Source: Knufia peltigerae
Lineage: Eukaryota > Ascomycota > Eurotiomycetes > Chaetothyriales > Trichomeriaceae
DNA length: 64,000 bases
NCBI GenBank assembly: GCA_030247855.1
Contig: JAPDRN010000075.1
Coordinates: forward strand, 62,001-126,000
Direction of reading: 5' to 3'
Shown here piece by piece: positions 1-10,220 of the stretch; position 1 is the first letter of the stretch, and every line of letters begins with the position of its first letter. The position numbers and the translations under genes were made by a program. The notes beneath the pieces were generated by a model that saw nothing but the letters and a program-made list of their open reading frames with translations, searched no databases and was not told the DNA's origin.

Positions 1-366
1 GACAATCATTTGCGCGATATGCCATGCTGATGCCTGTAATATGCCACCGACCAACATGAACAACATCCCCATGAATACGGTCCCTCTCCTTCCCCATTTG
101 TCACCACAAAACATACAGAGGACCGAGCCGAAAAGAGCGCCAAGTTCGAGAGTGGCTATGACAATGCCCTGAATAGTTGCGTTCTTGGTCTCTGGAAAGA
201 CGGAGAGGAAAGGCTCTTCTGTGATGAGCCCGCCCATGATGGACATGTCGTAACCAAAGAGCCAGAAGGCGCAAGTTGCAATTGTGGCGATGGCAAACTG
301 TAGACGCAGGCCACTCAAACCCATGGTCGAGGTGTAAGGGGTGAATTTCATGTTGGTGAGCCCCAT
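1..366 (-). CDS. MFS sugar (hexose-type) transporter, N-terminal part, cut by window edge
   Basis: Reading down from the ATG at 366, 122 codons stay open to the window edge, so only the amino end is present. The visible part starts with a short cytosolic leader, then a first membrane helix ending in FGYDMSIMGGL, a loop, and a second helix followed by GDKWGRRGTVF. That last stretch is the typical DRxGRR-like loop between helices 2 and 3 of the MFS sugar porter family. Proteins of this family import monosaccharides or related sugars across the plasma membrane. The gene diverges from a levoglucosan-kinase-like gene with 974 bp between the two starts, so the pair may share a promoter. The substrate cannot be read from this fragment. 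The start was chosen because family members begin close to this point; an upstream start in an extra exon is not excluded. Confidence 0.8.
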   Translation of the reverse strand, partial: MGLTNMKFTPYTSTMGLSGLRLQFAIATIATCAFWLFGYDMSIMGGLITEEPFLSVFPETKNATIQGIVIATLELGALFGSVLCMFCGDKWGRRGTVFMGMLFMLVGGILQASAWHIAQMIV

Positions 367-1340
367 TTCGAAGACTGTAGGTTGATCCAAGGTGGAGGGG
401 GATGGGAGGAAAGGAACTCCTCAGCAAGGAAGTGGGATAACCGTTGGTCGACTGTGAGAAGACAGCTGATGAGGAAGATGAATTTTCTCATGCTGGAGGT
501 GTTCGTGATTTATGTAGACGCATTGCTGTCGTCAAATCCACGAGGAAAAGACTCTATGTAGGCTCTGAAGCCGTGGGGACCCCGTGGTGTGCGTGTCTAG
601 ATTGTCGGTAAGATCCACATATTACTCAGGAAGGAATTGCTTCGCGGCCGCCACGTTTTGGAGTGCAGGAAGCGTTCATACGGGCAGAATGAGATCAACA
701 GGCTAGAGGTGGCTGTTTTGAACAGTGCGTGGACTCTGTCCCAGTAGGAGAATAGAAGAATTGCTGACTCCGCAAATTAGATCTGTCGAGCAGAAACAGC
801 TTCCACCTGCACGGCAAGAATTTCCGACAATAAAGTTCGCAATGATCGAACATATTCTGCATTCTACATCAACCCGGGAATAAAATACACAATGAATTTT
901 ATCTTCTCCGGGGAAGATGGAGGCGAGTTCGATTCGAATTCGAACTCTCCGCGAATGGACGCCAGAAGATGCGACTCCATCGAAAGCATGTTGTCGGAGT
1001 CTCCTTCCTTCCTAGACAATTGCCGTTTCGGTGGTTTAACCTGAACAGTGGCAAACCTCAGGTTCAGGGGCGTCTAGACTGCGTACCCTCATTCTCGCAC
1101 ATGCCCAAGGTCCCCATTAGACACAACAACGGAACCATGCTCAGAGCATTTGCCATGGAAGGTAACTCTGCGGGTCCGGTATTTGGTGTAGATTCCGAAT
1201 GGATCATTAGTAAATTCGCATATAAGGTGAGAGGGAGCTCTTACTAGCTTATGTCCTGCTACTTCTCCCTGGAGCCAGGTCTCTGCGTTGTTGAAGTCTT
1301 TACGCTGGTTCTGTATCTTTCCTCGATTCATTCAATCATA
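367..1340. promoter_or_regulatory. Divergent intergenic region between sugar transporter and sugar kinase
   Basis: This stretch separates two diverging starts. Reading frames of up to 92 codons occur on both strands but show no family resemblance. I see no repeat or RNA gene. It probably holds promoters and 5' leaders of both genes. Confidence 0.5.
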
Positions 1341-2681
1341 ATGGCCATCTCCAAATGGACAGGCAAGCCATTGAGCCTGAAGGTGATCGGCACCAATGCC
1401 GGAACCTCCATGGACGGACTTGATATTGCATATATGCACTTCACACAAGACAGTCCCGCTAGTCCCCTAAGAATGCAGCTGCTCCATGCAGGAGAGGTGG
1501 CCTTCGACGGCGACCTCAAGAAGAGAGTGATGAGACTAATCAAGGAAAACAAAACATCACCTGAAGAGATTTCGATTGTGAACATCCAATTGGGAGACTT
1601 CGCCGCCACCGCCATCATTCAATTTGCTGAAGAGCAAGGCTTCAGTTTGGAGAATGATGTGAACATCATTGCTGGACAGGGTCAGACGATATGGCATCTG
1701 CCTCTCCCCGAAATGTTCGAGGGAAACCCACAACGAGCTCACCTTGATATGGCGGAAATTTCGATCATCGCTGCAAAGACCGGTATCACCAGTCTTTCGA
1801 ACTTCCGTGTCAGTGACATGGCACTTGGAAGACAAGGCTGCCCCCTATTCGTGGCTTGGGATGGACTATGTGCAACACACCCAACCAAGAATCGAGCTGT
1901 CCAGAATATTGGTGGCATCGCCAACATCACGATGCTACCAAAAGGCGACATCCAACAAGGCTACGATTTCGACACTGGGCCGGGAAATGTTTTCATCGAT
2001 GCCGCCGTTCGCTACTTCACAAAAGGAAAGCAGCAATATGACAAGGATGGCAAGATGGGTGCTGCTGGTAAAGTGGATCAATCAATTGTCGATGAGGTGT
2101 TGGCCGGTCCTTATTTCGTGCATGACATCCCCAAGACAACGGGTCGGGAGACCTTTGGTGACACAATGGGCGAAGACATCTGTGAGCGAATGCTGGCAAA
2201 GGGCGCTAGCCCAGAAGACTGTGTGGCCACGATTACTCGAATCACTGCGAAGGCCCTAGCTGATGCCTACGAGAGATGGGGCCCGAAAGGTGGCATTGAC
2301 GAGATCTATCTTGGTGGTGGAGGATCTTACAACCCGAACATCATCAACTATCTACGAGAACGGATGCCCAACACCAAGATAGCCTTCCTCGATGAGATAG
2401 GTGTTCCGACAGGGTCGCGGGAGGCAATGAGCTTCGGCCTCAAAGGTCTCGAGTGCATTCTGGGACGATCTTTGGTTGTTCCCCAGAGAGTCGAGTCTTC
2501 CCGAGCAGGTATCATCGGTCATATCCAGCCTGGCTCAGGTTTAGCATATCATCGACTGATGCAGCATGTACAAGAATTCTGGGGTAACTATCCTTTAGAG
2601 AAGAGGATGGATCCTGTGCTGTCAATGGAGATCGTGCGACCGACCACGAATGGAACAAATGGAGTCAATGGCCACCATTAG
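1341..2681 (+). CDS. Levoglucosan kinase / anhydro-N-acetylmuramate kinase family protein
   Basis: Single-exon gene, 446 aa. The fold is the AnmK branch of the hexokinase/ASKHA superfamily: phosphate-1 loop GTNAGTSMDG at residues 17-26, GQGQTIWH near 112-119, QNIGGIANIT at 189-197, and GYDFDTGPGN at 207-216 with the presumed catalytic Asp211. Bacterial AnmK enzymes (about 370 aa) phosphorylate 1,6-anhydroMurNAc during peptidoglycan recycling. Fungi have no peptidoglycan, and the characterised fungal relative is levoglucosan kinase of Lipomyces starkeyi (about 440 aa), which hydrolyses and phosphorylates 1,6-anhydroglucose to glucose-6-phosphate using ATP. Length and motif wording match that fungal enzyme closely, so this is the best call; another anhydrosugar remains possible. 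An upstream in-frame ATG at 1251 would add 30 hydrophobic residues; 1341 is preferred because the family begins a few residues before the phosphate loop. Neighbours are an MFS sugar transporter and a Zn2Cys6 regulator. Confidence 0.85.
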   Translation: MAISKWTGKPLSLKVIGTNAGTSMDGLDIAYMHFTQDSPASPLRMQLLHAGEVAFDGDLKKRVMRLIKENKTSPEEISIVNIQLGDFAATAIIQFAEEQGFSLENDVNIIAGQGQTIWHLPLPEMFEGNPQRAHLDMAEISIIAAKTGITSLSNFRVSDMALGRQGCPLFVAWDGLCATHPTKNRAVQNIGGIANITMLPKGDIQQGYDFDTGPGNVFIDAAVRYFTKGKQQYDKDGKMGAAGKVDQSIVDEVLAGPYFVHDIPKTTGRETFGDTMGEDICERMLAKGASPEDCVATITRITAKALADAYERWGPKGGIDEIYLGGGGSYNPNIINYLRERMPNTKIAFLDEIGVPTGSREAMSFGLKGLECILGRSLVVPQRVESSRAGIIGHIQPGSGLAYHRLMQHVQEFWGNYPLEKRMDPVLSMEIVRPTTNGTNGVNGHH

Positions 2682-2934
2682 ATAGTATTGTAACTTGTAG
2701 CAACTTTCGGAACCAAGTCATAAATCAATAAGACAGAGCCAGTCTAATAGTTACTGTCAGTGGCGAGTGCAGGTATATTGTAAGGGCACGGAAAAGTACA
2801 TACAATAAAAAGATGACGTGACAGACTCGGATGCTGCCAAGTCGAATTCCATGTCAATGCTCAGATTCTCATTAACCCCCCTCCATACCTTTCCACGCTC
2901 TGTCGACCTTCCACGTCGCAATACCCAGACATTC

Positions 2935-4713
2935 ATGAGTCGCTCCAAGAGGGGAACAGCATCACGGACGAAACTATCCTGTGCCAACTGCCGGCGACGA
3001 CACTTTAGATGCGGCGGGGAGCAGCCATGTCAGCGTTGCTGGCAAGATGACCTGGAATGTGAATACCCCACAAGACCTTTCAGCCTCAAGGAATGGTCAC
3101 CACAGGAGGTAGGCCTGCCTCCATTACTAGCAGCACTGAAGGAAAATAGGAGCAATGTGAGCAATGTTAGAACTGGTGGCATCTTCGTCTCCGAAAATCG
3201 ACGGGTTGAATTACATTACGAAGTTTTGGATCCGGAAAGAACAAAATCGCCTTCGACTGTGGACCCAAAGCAAACTTGGCTGTCCCGTGGTGGTGTTACG
3301 CAGACTGAAGCAACCATCAAGAAGCCCACGTTAAATGATGATCCAACTGTTGGTTCTGTCATTCCGTCGTGTCCTCCTCCTCCTCGTCCTCCTCCCATCA
3401 CCGATCCAACCGAGGCCTTCTTCATGGAGAGATATTGCACAATTCTAGGCCCATGGTTCGACATGTTTGACACTCGCAGCAGGCACTGGTCACACTCGGT
3501 GCCACATCTGTCCTTGTCCAACCAATCCTTGTTCCGATCCATAATCGCAAGCTGTGCGAAGCAATATTCCTTGGTATCAGGGGGGGAGGAGAACTCGTCG
3601 ATCTACGCCCTCGACCAGTACAACCGAGGCTTGCAAGAATTGACTCGAGCCTTGGGTGATGACGCCGAGTCTACAGTGACACTGCCCGCGGTCTTTGCGT
3701 CCTGTTTGCTCATAGGGTATTGCGAAATGATCGACGCCAAAAGTCTCGACTGGCATACGCACTTGAGAGGAACATTCTCTCTATGCTTGAGTCAGGGTTG
3801 GCACGGACGATCCGGAGGCGTCGCTCAGTCTTGCTTCTGGGTATATTGTCGAATGGATCTGCTGGCCTCCATAGCCAGAGCTCGACATACCATGCTCGAC
3901 CCGTCACGATGGCTTCCGGACGGAGCTTCTTCGTTGGCTCCGTCGTCGTCGTCGTCATCCTCCCATAATCATGATGGTGCTGCTACTGCTGCTGCTGCTG
4001 CTCAAGACTGGAACCTCGATTCGTGGTGCAATCAAGTGGTGGTTCTCCTCGCCCAGACTCATAATTTACTCTGTGACGTCCGACAGCAGCAGCAGCAGCA
4101 GCAATCAGAGCTACTTGAAGACAGATGGAACAGAGTTTCCACATCTCTGGATATACACGAGGGTAACCGTCCGGTCGCTTTTCGACCAATCATTGACCTG
4201 CCGCCCAAGCATCCGCAGGTGGTACCATTCAGACAGATCGTGTACGTGTCAGCTGCGGCATGTGCGGCGACACAAATGATGGATCTGGCTCGTCTGTTCC
4301 TCATCCTCGCATTTCCGGACCGCTCACCCGCCGAAAGAAGTGTCCGGCTCACGTCCCAATCCGTATCCAGACAGGCTCTCGATCTGAGTCGCAAGATCGT
4401 GTCGAACAGCGTCACGAATCGGCACCCCATCGCCTGGGCCAACGCCGTTCAGTTGTTGTCCAGCGCCGGGACGATGCTCGTCGGTCGAGCTGAAAGGGCC
4501 GCACTTTTACAGGTGTTGAACGACATCAAGCTCGAAACTGGCTGGAACACGCTCGGCAATCGTCAAGCCCTGCTTGCATGGTGGGAATCTTTCTGGCCGC
4601 CAGATGCTACCGAAGATCTCGAAGAAGATACTACGGGCGATGACGATGACGATGACGATGACGAGACGATACGGCGTGTTGGCAGATGCTTGATCAGGCT
4701 TTCTTCCACCTAG
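2935..4713 (+). CDS. Zn2Cys6 fungal transcription factor
   Basis: Intronless, 592 aa. The binuclear zinc cluster lies at residues 16-42 with spacing C-X2-C-X6-C-X5-C-X2-C-X6-C. A proline-rich linker leads to the middle homology domain, which opens with TEAFFMERYCTILGPWFDMF. The family binds DNA as nuclear regulators, usually of adjacent catabolic genes. The open frame extends upstream to 2818; 2935 was chosen because it places the zinc cluster near the amino end, as is usual. Low-complexity runs break up the middle region: a Ser run near 3940-3960, an Ala run near 3978-4001 and a Gln run near 4083-4103, with an Asp run near the carboxyl end (about 4636-4660). The gene lies downstream of the levoglucosan-kinase-like gene, same strand, 253 bp apart, so it may regulate that gene; this is inference from position only. 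Confidence 0.85.
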   Translation: MSRSKRGTASRTKLSCANCRRRHFRCGGEQPCQRCWQDDLECEYPTRPFSLKEWSPQEVGLPPLLAALKENRSNVSNVRTGGIFVSENRRVELHYEVLDPERTKSPSTVDPKQTWLSRGGVTQTEATIKKPTLNDDPTVGSVIPSCPPPPRPPPITDPTEAFFMERYCTILGPWFDMFDTRSRHWSHSVPHLSLSNQSLFRSIIASCAKQYSLVSGGEENSSIYALDQYNRGLQELTRALGDDAESTVTLPAVFASCLLIGYCEMIDAKSLDWHTHLRGTFSLCLSQGWHGRSGGVAQSCFWVYCRMDLLASIARARHTMLDPSRWLPDGASSLAPSSSSSSSHNHDGAATAAAAAQDWNLDSWCNQVVVLLAQTHNLLCDVRQQQQQQQSELLEDRWNRVSTSLDIHEGNRPVAFRPIIDLPPKHPQVVPFRQIVYVSAAACAATQMMDLARLFLILAFPDRSPAERSVRLTSQSVSRQALDLSRKIVSNSVTNRHPIAWANAVQLLSSAGTMLVGRAERAALLQVLNDIKLETGWNTLGNRQALLAWWESFWPPDATEDLEEDTTGDDDDDDDDETIRRVGRCLIRLSST

Positions 4714-4845
4714 CCACGAACCGAAAAAGTCCTATAAGAACACGACTCCTACTACAAAATTTTCACATGCTGCAAATCCAACAAAATATTCAGCAGTGTC
4801 AGAGAAGCCTACGTGGAAGGCAAGGATAATTGATTTATCGTGTCT

Positions 4846-7800
4846 CTAAGTATTTGTCTTGGACTTCTTTAGCCCAAACTTCGACAACTTCTTGGTCCCT
4901 CTCGAAAATAGACTCTCGCTCTTTGTTCTATCTATCGTGACCGTGGATGTAGGGCTGGAAGGCGATGGCAACGACGGGCTCGCACTTCCCGTCGCCTCTT
5001 GACCTCGTGAAGCCTCGCTCGTCGTCGACTGGGACATGTTCGTCTTCTCGTCGTTGCTCAACAACTCATCTATCGTCGTCATGGTCGCACTGGCGCTGCT
5101 GGCGGTAGGCGCATTTGACCTTGTCCTGGCAACCTCACTCTCGGGACTCACCGGCGACAGACCCGTCAGGTGTGTGCTCGTGCTCGTGGCGGTGCTCGAG
5201 CGGAGTCTGCTCACGTCGCTCTCCGGGCTGACGGGCGAGAAACTCCTCTGGCTCTCGTCCACCGGCACTTCTGCGGGGAGTTCGACAATCTGCGGCGGTG
5301 CTCCTTTTTCGTGGGCGGGCAACTCGGTCGCCGCTGGTGTCGGGCCTGCCTCGAGCTCCAGGATCTCGTGGCCTGCTATCTCCGTCGGAAGGGAGGCAGA
5401 CACAGCACTCCCCTGCCTGTCCGTCTCTTTCTTCTCGAATCGGTTGTTGTAGATGATCTCCTCGAGCCCGGGACGGAGTTTCCCAAACCGGATACCTGCT
5501 CCGATCTTGTGCAACGGAATCAACTTGTCAATAGAATCGTGGACGTGTTTCTGCAACAACACCTCTTTGCCAGCGAACGTCTTGGTTGTGGCCGTGGTGT
5601 AATACACGGCAGCGTCCTCGATCTGTTTGACCGACACGTATTTCCCACGATATCGAAATGACCGCTCGAGGATGAGGATCATGTCGCATGCGCACTTGAA
5701 CAGCATCCTCGCCGTCGGCGGTGCCGAGAGGATACAGCCTGCCAATCCAAGGACGGCGCCCGCGCCCATGGTCCCAACGACGAGACCTGCCGTGGCGAGA
5801 CCGACGGTCAAAAACTCGGCCACGGTCACTGCCATAAAAGCCTTCAAGTGGCCCAGCACGACGCGGTTCATGATTTCCTCGACGGCCTCGGGCATGGCTT
5901 TGGGGAAGCCGAAACACTGCAGGACATGCTCGCAAAGGATGCGCGCCACGGTGGGCGTGCCTATCGCCGACGTGAACGGGAGTGGAACAAGAGCCGTGCG
6001 GATGGCGTGTGTGCCCAGGCGCATGCATTCTGTAATGGCTGAGTCAATCTTTTGCTCGACATCCACGACCTGCGCCGCCACGGCAAAGAGACGAACCCTA
6101 TCATCGGCGATTAGCTCGAGGGTGGAGTTCAAGAGTTTGCGGACGCCCGGGGTATCATCTGTGTCGCAGTGGCCACGGTCAGCTTCATTGCTTTCCCCAT
6201 GATTCGAGGAATGTGATACTAAAAAGGCTGGAGGCAAACTCAGAACGTACCTTTGGATAGACAGCAGTACCCGTCGGCCTTGTAGTGTTTGATGCGTGAG
6301 AGTTCGTCACGGAGGGACATAAACTGCTCCTCGGCCAACTTATCGGCTTCTTCCTCGGCCAGACGCTTGGACTCGAGATAGTCATTCGTCTTCTCCATGT
6401 AGCTTTCGAGAAGTTTGATCTTGTGGAATGCCACCAGTTTATCCTTTTTCGTGCCGATGACGAAGACGGGCACATTGTGTGAGAACTGAGCGATGGTGTC
6501 AAACGTGCGCTTGTCCGCTTCTTCGATACGGCTGACGTCCGAGTCTACACAGAACCTGTGGGTGAATAGTCAGAGAGCGGTGCGCGGTGACGGATAAGGT
6601 ATTTGACTGACCATATTACGTGCAATGCTTGTGCTGGATCGCGTTGAAAGGCTCGATGACGCAGAAATTTGGCAATGAGGTCAAGTTCGTGGTCACTTCC
6701 TGCTTGCCAACCGCGTGAATCGTGGATCAAAAGGCCCGGATGGTTGGGGGACTCGAATGCTTGATTGATGTCGTGGTTGCCTTGTTTATAGCTTTCGGAT
6801 TCTTCAGTCTGGGAAGAGCGTTAGTAGAGAGCACGAACGAAACGTCTTCTTTTCGCTCAGGAGGATGTGACTACATACCATTTCCACGCCAAAGACTTTG
6901 TTGATCAAGGTAGATTTGCCAACGCCCGTCTTTCCACACACCAGGATCCTGAATGCCTTGACTCCACTTGCTTGCAATTGCATCCCTTCCAACCACGGTG
7001 GAAGGTTGTTCGAGTCTTCTGTACTTCGATCTCGGTAATCGGAAATGTCCTTTTTGAGAGCCTTGAATTGTGACTGTTCATTGAATCTCGGATATCTATC
7101 CAGTATGCAAAACACTGAAGGGTGTATGATGGTCCCGTAAGGTTCTAACGGGTGTATGAATAGGTTGTTAGAAAGCAACTTTTTGGGTCATGTTCGCAGA
7201 CAGGGAAATCTTTGATTGCAGCACTCACCGTTGGGGTTATAATCTATTAATCCACCTTTGCCAAAAATCTTGCGCTGGCTGTTGTAGAGTGTATTCGCCG
7301 TGTTGATACGGATGCTGTGGCCTTGCTGGTCATCTGCGGGACCACCGATGCTCATCTGAAGGTCAAAAAGGCTGGTTTCTATGCCGTTGGTCTGCTTGAC
7401 AATCCACTCAATCTTCTCGCCGCTTCCGAGTTTCGGCAGGTCCCCAGTATATTGAGGAAACGCCAGTGTCAACGGACCATTTTTATCCCTTTTGTCTTCT
7501 TCCTCGGGCTGTATCACCAGGCCGGCTCGTATACTTTCGATGATCATCCACTGCAGTGGGTACAGCGACAAGCCGTCGTGGGCGGCACCTCCTCCAAGAT
7601 CCTGGTTCGACCCCATAAACCATGCCTGGACATAGCTTCTGTCTTGTAATTCCGAAACGCTGCTCGGACTGTTGAGGACTTCGGGGTTCAGCTGAGATCG
7701 CGTCTCATTCATTGCCAAAGCATGGCGCATGTGTCGTATCGAAGGGACCAGGGAAACGTCGTGCATGTTACCTTCAGAGCTGTACCTGATCGTGTCGAAA

Positions 7801-8396
7801 ACTCCGACAAAGTGAATCTGGACCGGAAGTGTAGAATGTGATCTCAGGAACTCGACAATCTTAGGGCCATTGGAGCTGTCATCCTCGGCTTTGGCTTTGA
7901 ACACGTCTAGACTGCTCTGGTAGAGTCTATCGAAATGTTTCATGGACGTCCGTTTCGGCAGATGCAATACGTCGAGGAGTCCTGCCACGGCACGCACGAT
8001 GAAGGCGCCATGGCCGAAACCGTACAAAAATAGCTCGTCTCTGGTTTCTTCGAGAGTTTCGCATACCTCTTTGACAATGTCCTTGATTTGTTGCTCGTAG
8101 TAGGGGGCCGAATTGCGACTTTTCAGTCGGTCCAGTAATTTCGGGCCATCCTCGACGGCGCGATAATACCGCACAATCTGTTCAACTGCACGGCCTTGAG
8201 CGTCGTAGCACAAGGCATTTGGTATGATGCTTTTCAGCCTGAAGACGTTGCTCGGATTGGAGCTAGCTTTTCATCGGTCAATGCACGTCTCTACATGGGT
8301 CACTGGAGCGTCGTTCCCACCTTGTGTCCCATCCGCACTTAATTCCTGGCCATCTATACACACAATGAGTCGTTTGACGTGCGTCCTCTCGGACAT
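4846..8396 (-). CDS. DUF2235 (degenerate Tle1-like hydrolase) fused to P-loop GTPase, long disordered tail
   Basis: Six exons read from splice signals: 8396-8321, 8266-7229, 7144-6879, 6808-6612, 6555-6251, 6182-4846, giving 1072 aa in a consistent frame. Residues 1-370 form a DUF2235 alpha/beta-hydrolase domain: KRLIVCIDG start, FVGVFDTI strand with the acidic residue, and a GGG loop. The nucleophile elbow, normally GFSRG, reads GFGHG (108-112). The catalytic His of the usual GVHSDVGGG motif is Asn (GSNQDLGGG). Both losses argue against lipase activity. A GTPase domain follows: Walker A GKTGVGKST (442-450), DSRG G3 motif (490-493) and TKKD G4 motif (561-564). A helical part with a Gly/Ala-rich hydrophobic stretch may contact membrane. 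The last 170 residues are Ser/Pro/Thr rich and end in a basic tail. Role unknown; the architecture recalls NTPase-switched signalling proteins. The 68-nt intron 6250-6183 is the least certain junction. Confidence 0.75.
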
Positions 8397-10220
8397 TGTT
8401 ATTGAGCTGGATCGCCCAGCATGGAGAATTCCTTCCAGGAAGAGAGCTTTGTCAGGATGTCAATCAGGCACTCATTAACAGCCAAGTGGTTTCTAGGCAA
8501 TTTTATCTCAGAAGTGCTTAAGTTTCATTTTCGTTTTCAGGCCCCCAGAAGTACGGAGATGACGATGTCCGTTTTGACTGGGGGTTGGCATGTCAATTTC
8601 CTTGCCCAGCCCAGCCCGGCGAACTGCGAGCCTGCGAGCTGCGGCAGACTATCCGTATCGCGGACAAGAGTTGTCGACAAGCGCGAAGCCTGTAGGGGGC
8701 CAGGCGCCTATCACAAACTGACTTGGGTGCTGAGGGACCACAATCCCTGCGTGATTCCTCACCAGGTCGTGGGGATCGGCATGGGTGGTCGTGTCGCCTT
8801 GATCAAGCTCGATTGGACGCGTTTAGGCGTGCAGTGGGTACCAAAGCTCAGCCTTGAGGCATCGTCGCATTAGGCCCTCTCTTGCGAATACGCTTTTCGG
8901 ATCTTCAAGCTTTGGGCACCGTTGATGACAAGTACAAGCATGGAGTCAAGACAAATATAATGCCGGCTGCCCATCTTATTCGCCAGAGGATAATCAAAAG
9001 GACATCCGGACGTGGTTTGTATGGCCCTGAAGTCCACTGCTCGATGACTGACTGCGAGGTTCACGCTCTCCGAGAACATGTTAACGCTCATGTTTGACCT
9101 GCAGCATCAAGTATGCCGGTATTCGCAAGGAGTCGTCCTTGGGAAGAAGCGACGATGCCTGAAAAGACGAATGCTCGACATCGAAGGACCTGCGTATTCG
9201 AGAATGTGTTTGAGGCAACTCAGTATTGCTTTTGGAACCGCAATTATTCAGTGGTGTGTACGGATAATAGGGACAGAATCATGCTTCAGGTGTTCTTTCA
9301 CACCGACTCACTTTGCAATGAATGAGAAGGCGAAAGCGAATGACGATGGAGGAAGGGCCAATCTGACCTGAAAAACCAAAAGGATGTAATCATTGATAGA
9401 ATGAGGTTGTATTTGAGCAGAAAGATAAGTGGTCTTCAATCTTAGTACCTTCACATTGTTTCATCTGTACCTTTTAGTCCGCAAGTCGACGTCTCTTCAA
9501 CAGCATCGTCTTGCATCTCTCACAGTCATATCCTGAGCTTCACAATTCTCCATATCGATACGACCCCATCTCCGAGGATAACTTCATTCCAGAAAAGCAG
9601 CGCCTATGTCAATCGCTGTCGTGTATGAAAGAAATTGGAATGTGACAATTGCCAACATCAATCTACCTTATTCGCTTGAACGTCTACTCCAGATGTCACA
9701 ATGTGTAATCCCCGAATTCAGTAAGTACCTGGAGGCTCAGTGTCACTGATAGAGAGAATCGCTCCCAGCTATTCAAAGATCTTCAGATTCAAATTGGCGG
9801 CAAAGGATTTTTCCGCCGGCCGTGTTTCCCCGATCAGCATGGACCGGCTTACTGCTTTTCCACCGCGGACATCCGTTGTCTTTGTTGACCTTCTAGGTTC
9901 GTGTAGGCAATCTACCTCTTACGACTGTCGGCATTTGACACATTCGTCGTTCGATGAAAACATTAGAGGTGAGAAATAGAGGGTAGAGTAATTTACCCTG
10001 GATGCTATCCACTGCAGGACTATGAAAATGCCGGTAGGATAGAGTCGAGGTAAGTTGGGTCAAGCGATAGACCGTGCAAAAAACCCTAGGTCTCCCTCAC
10101 ATACAGTTTCACATTTGATATCCTCCCCCTACAAGATCATCCTGGTTCGCAAGTTTGCTGTTCGTTGGATTGGCCTTCATTCTCTCACAATACTACTTTT
10201 TGTCCTTGTCAACGCTCACC
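8397..10220. other. Intergenic region, no convincing gene
   Basis: 1.8 kb separate the DUF2235-GTPase gene from qutC. The longest open frame (8421-8873, plus strand) has no recognisable motif and no coding-like neighbour exons. I see no repeat or RNA gene. The last few hundred bases before 10221 should contain the qutC promoter. Confidence 0.5.

Noticed and set aside
969..1331. Overlapping open frames on both strands upstream of the kinase
   Set aside because: No family motif, antisense overlap with each other, and position in a divergent promoter.
1251..1340. Upstream 30-codon extension of the kinase
   Set aside because: Hydrophobic and absent from the family; the ATG at 1341 fits the known length.
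8421..8873. 150-codon plus-strand open frame
   Set aside because: No motif, no splice partners, overlaps the 5' side of the DUF2235-GTPase gene.
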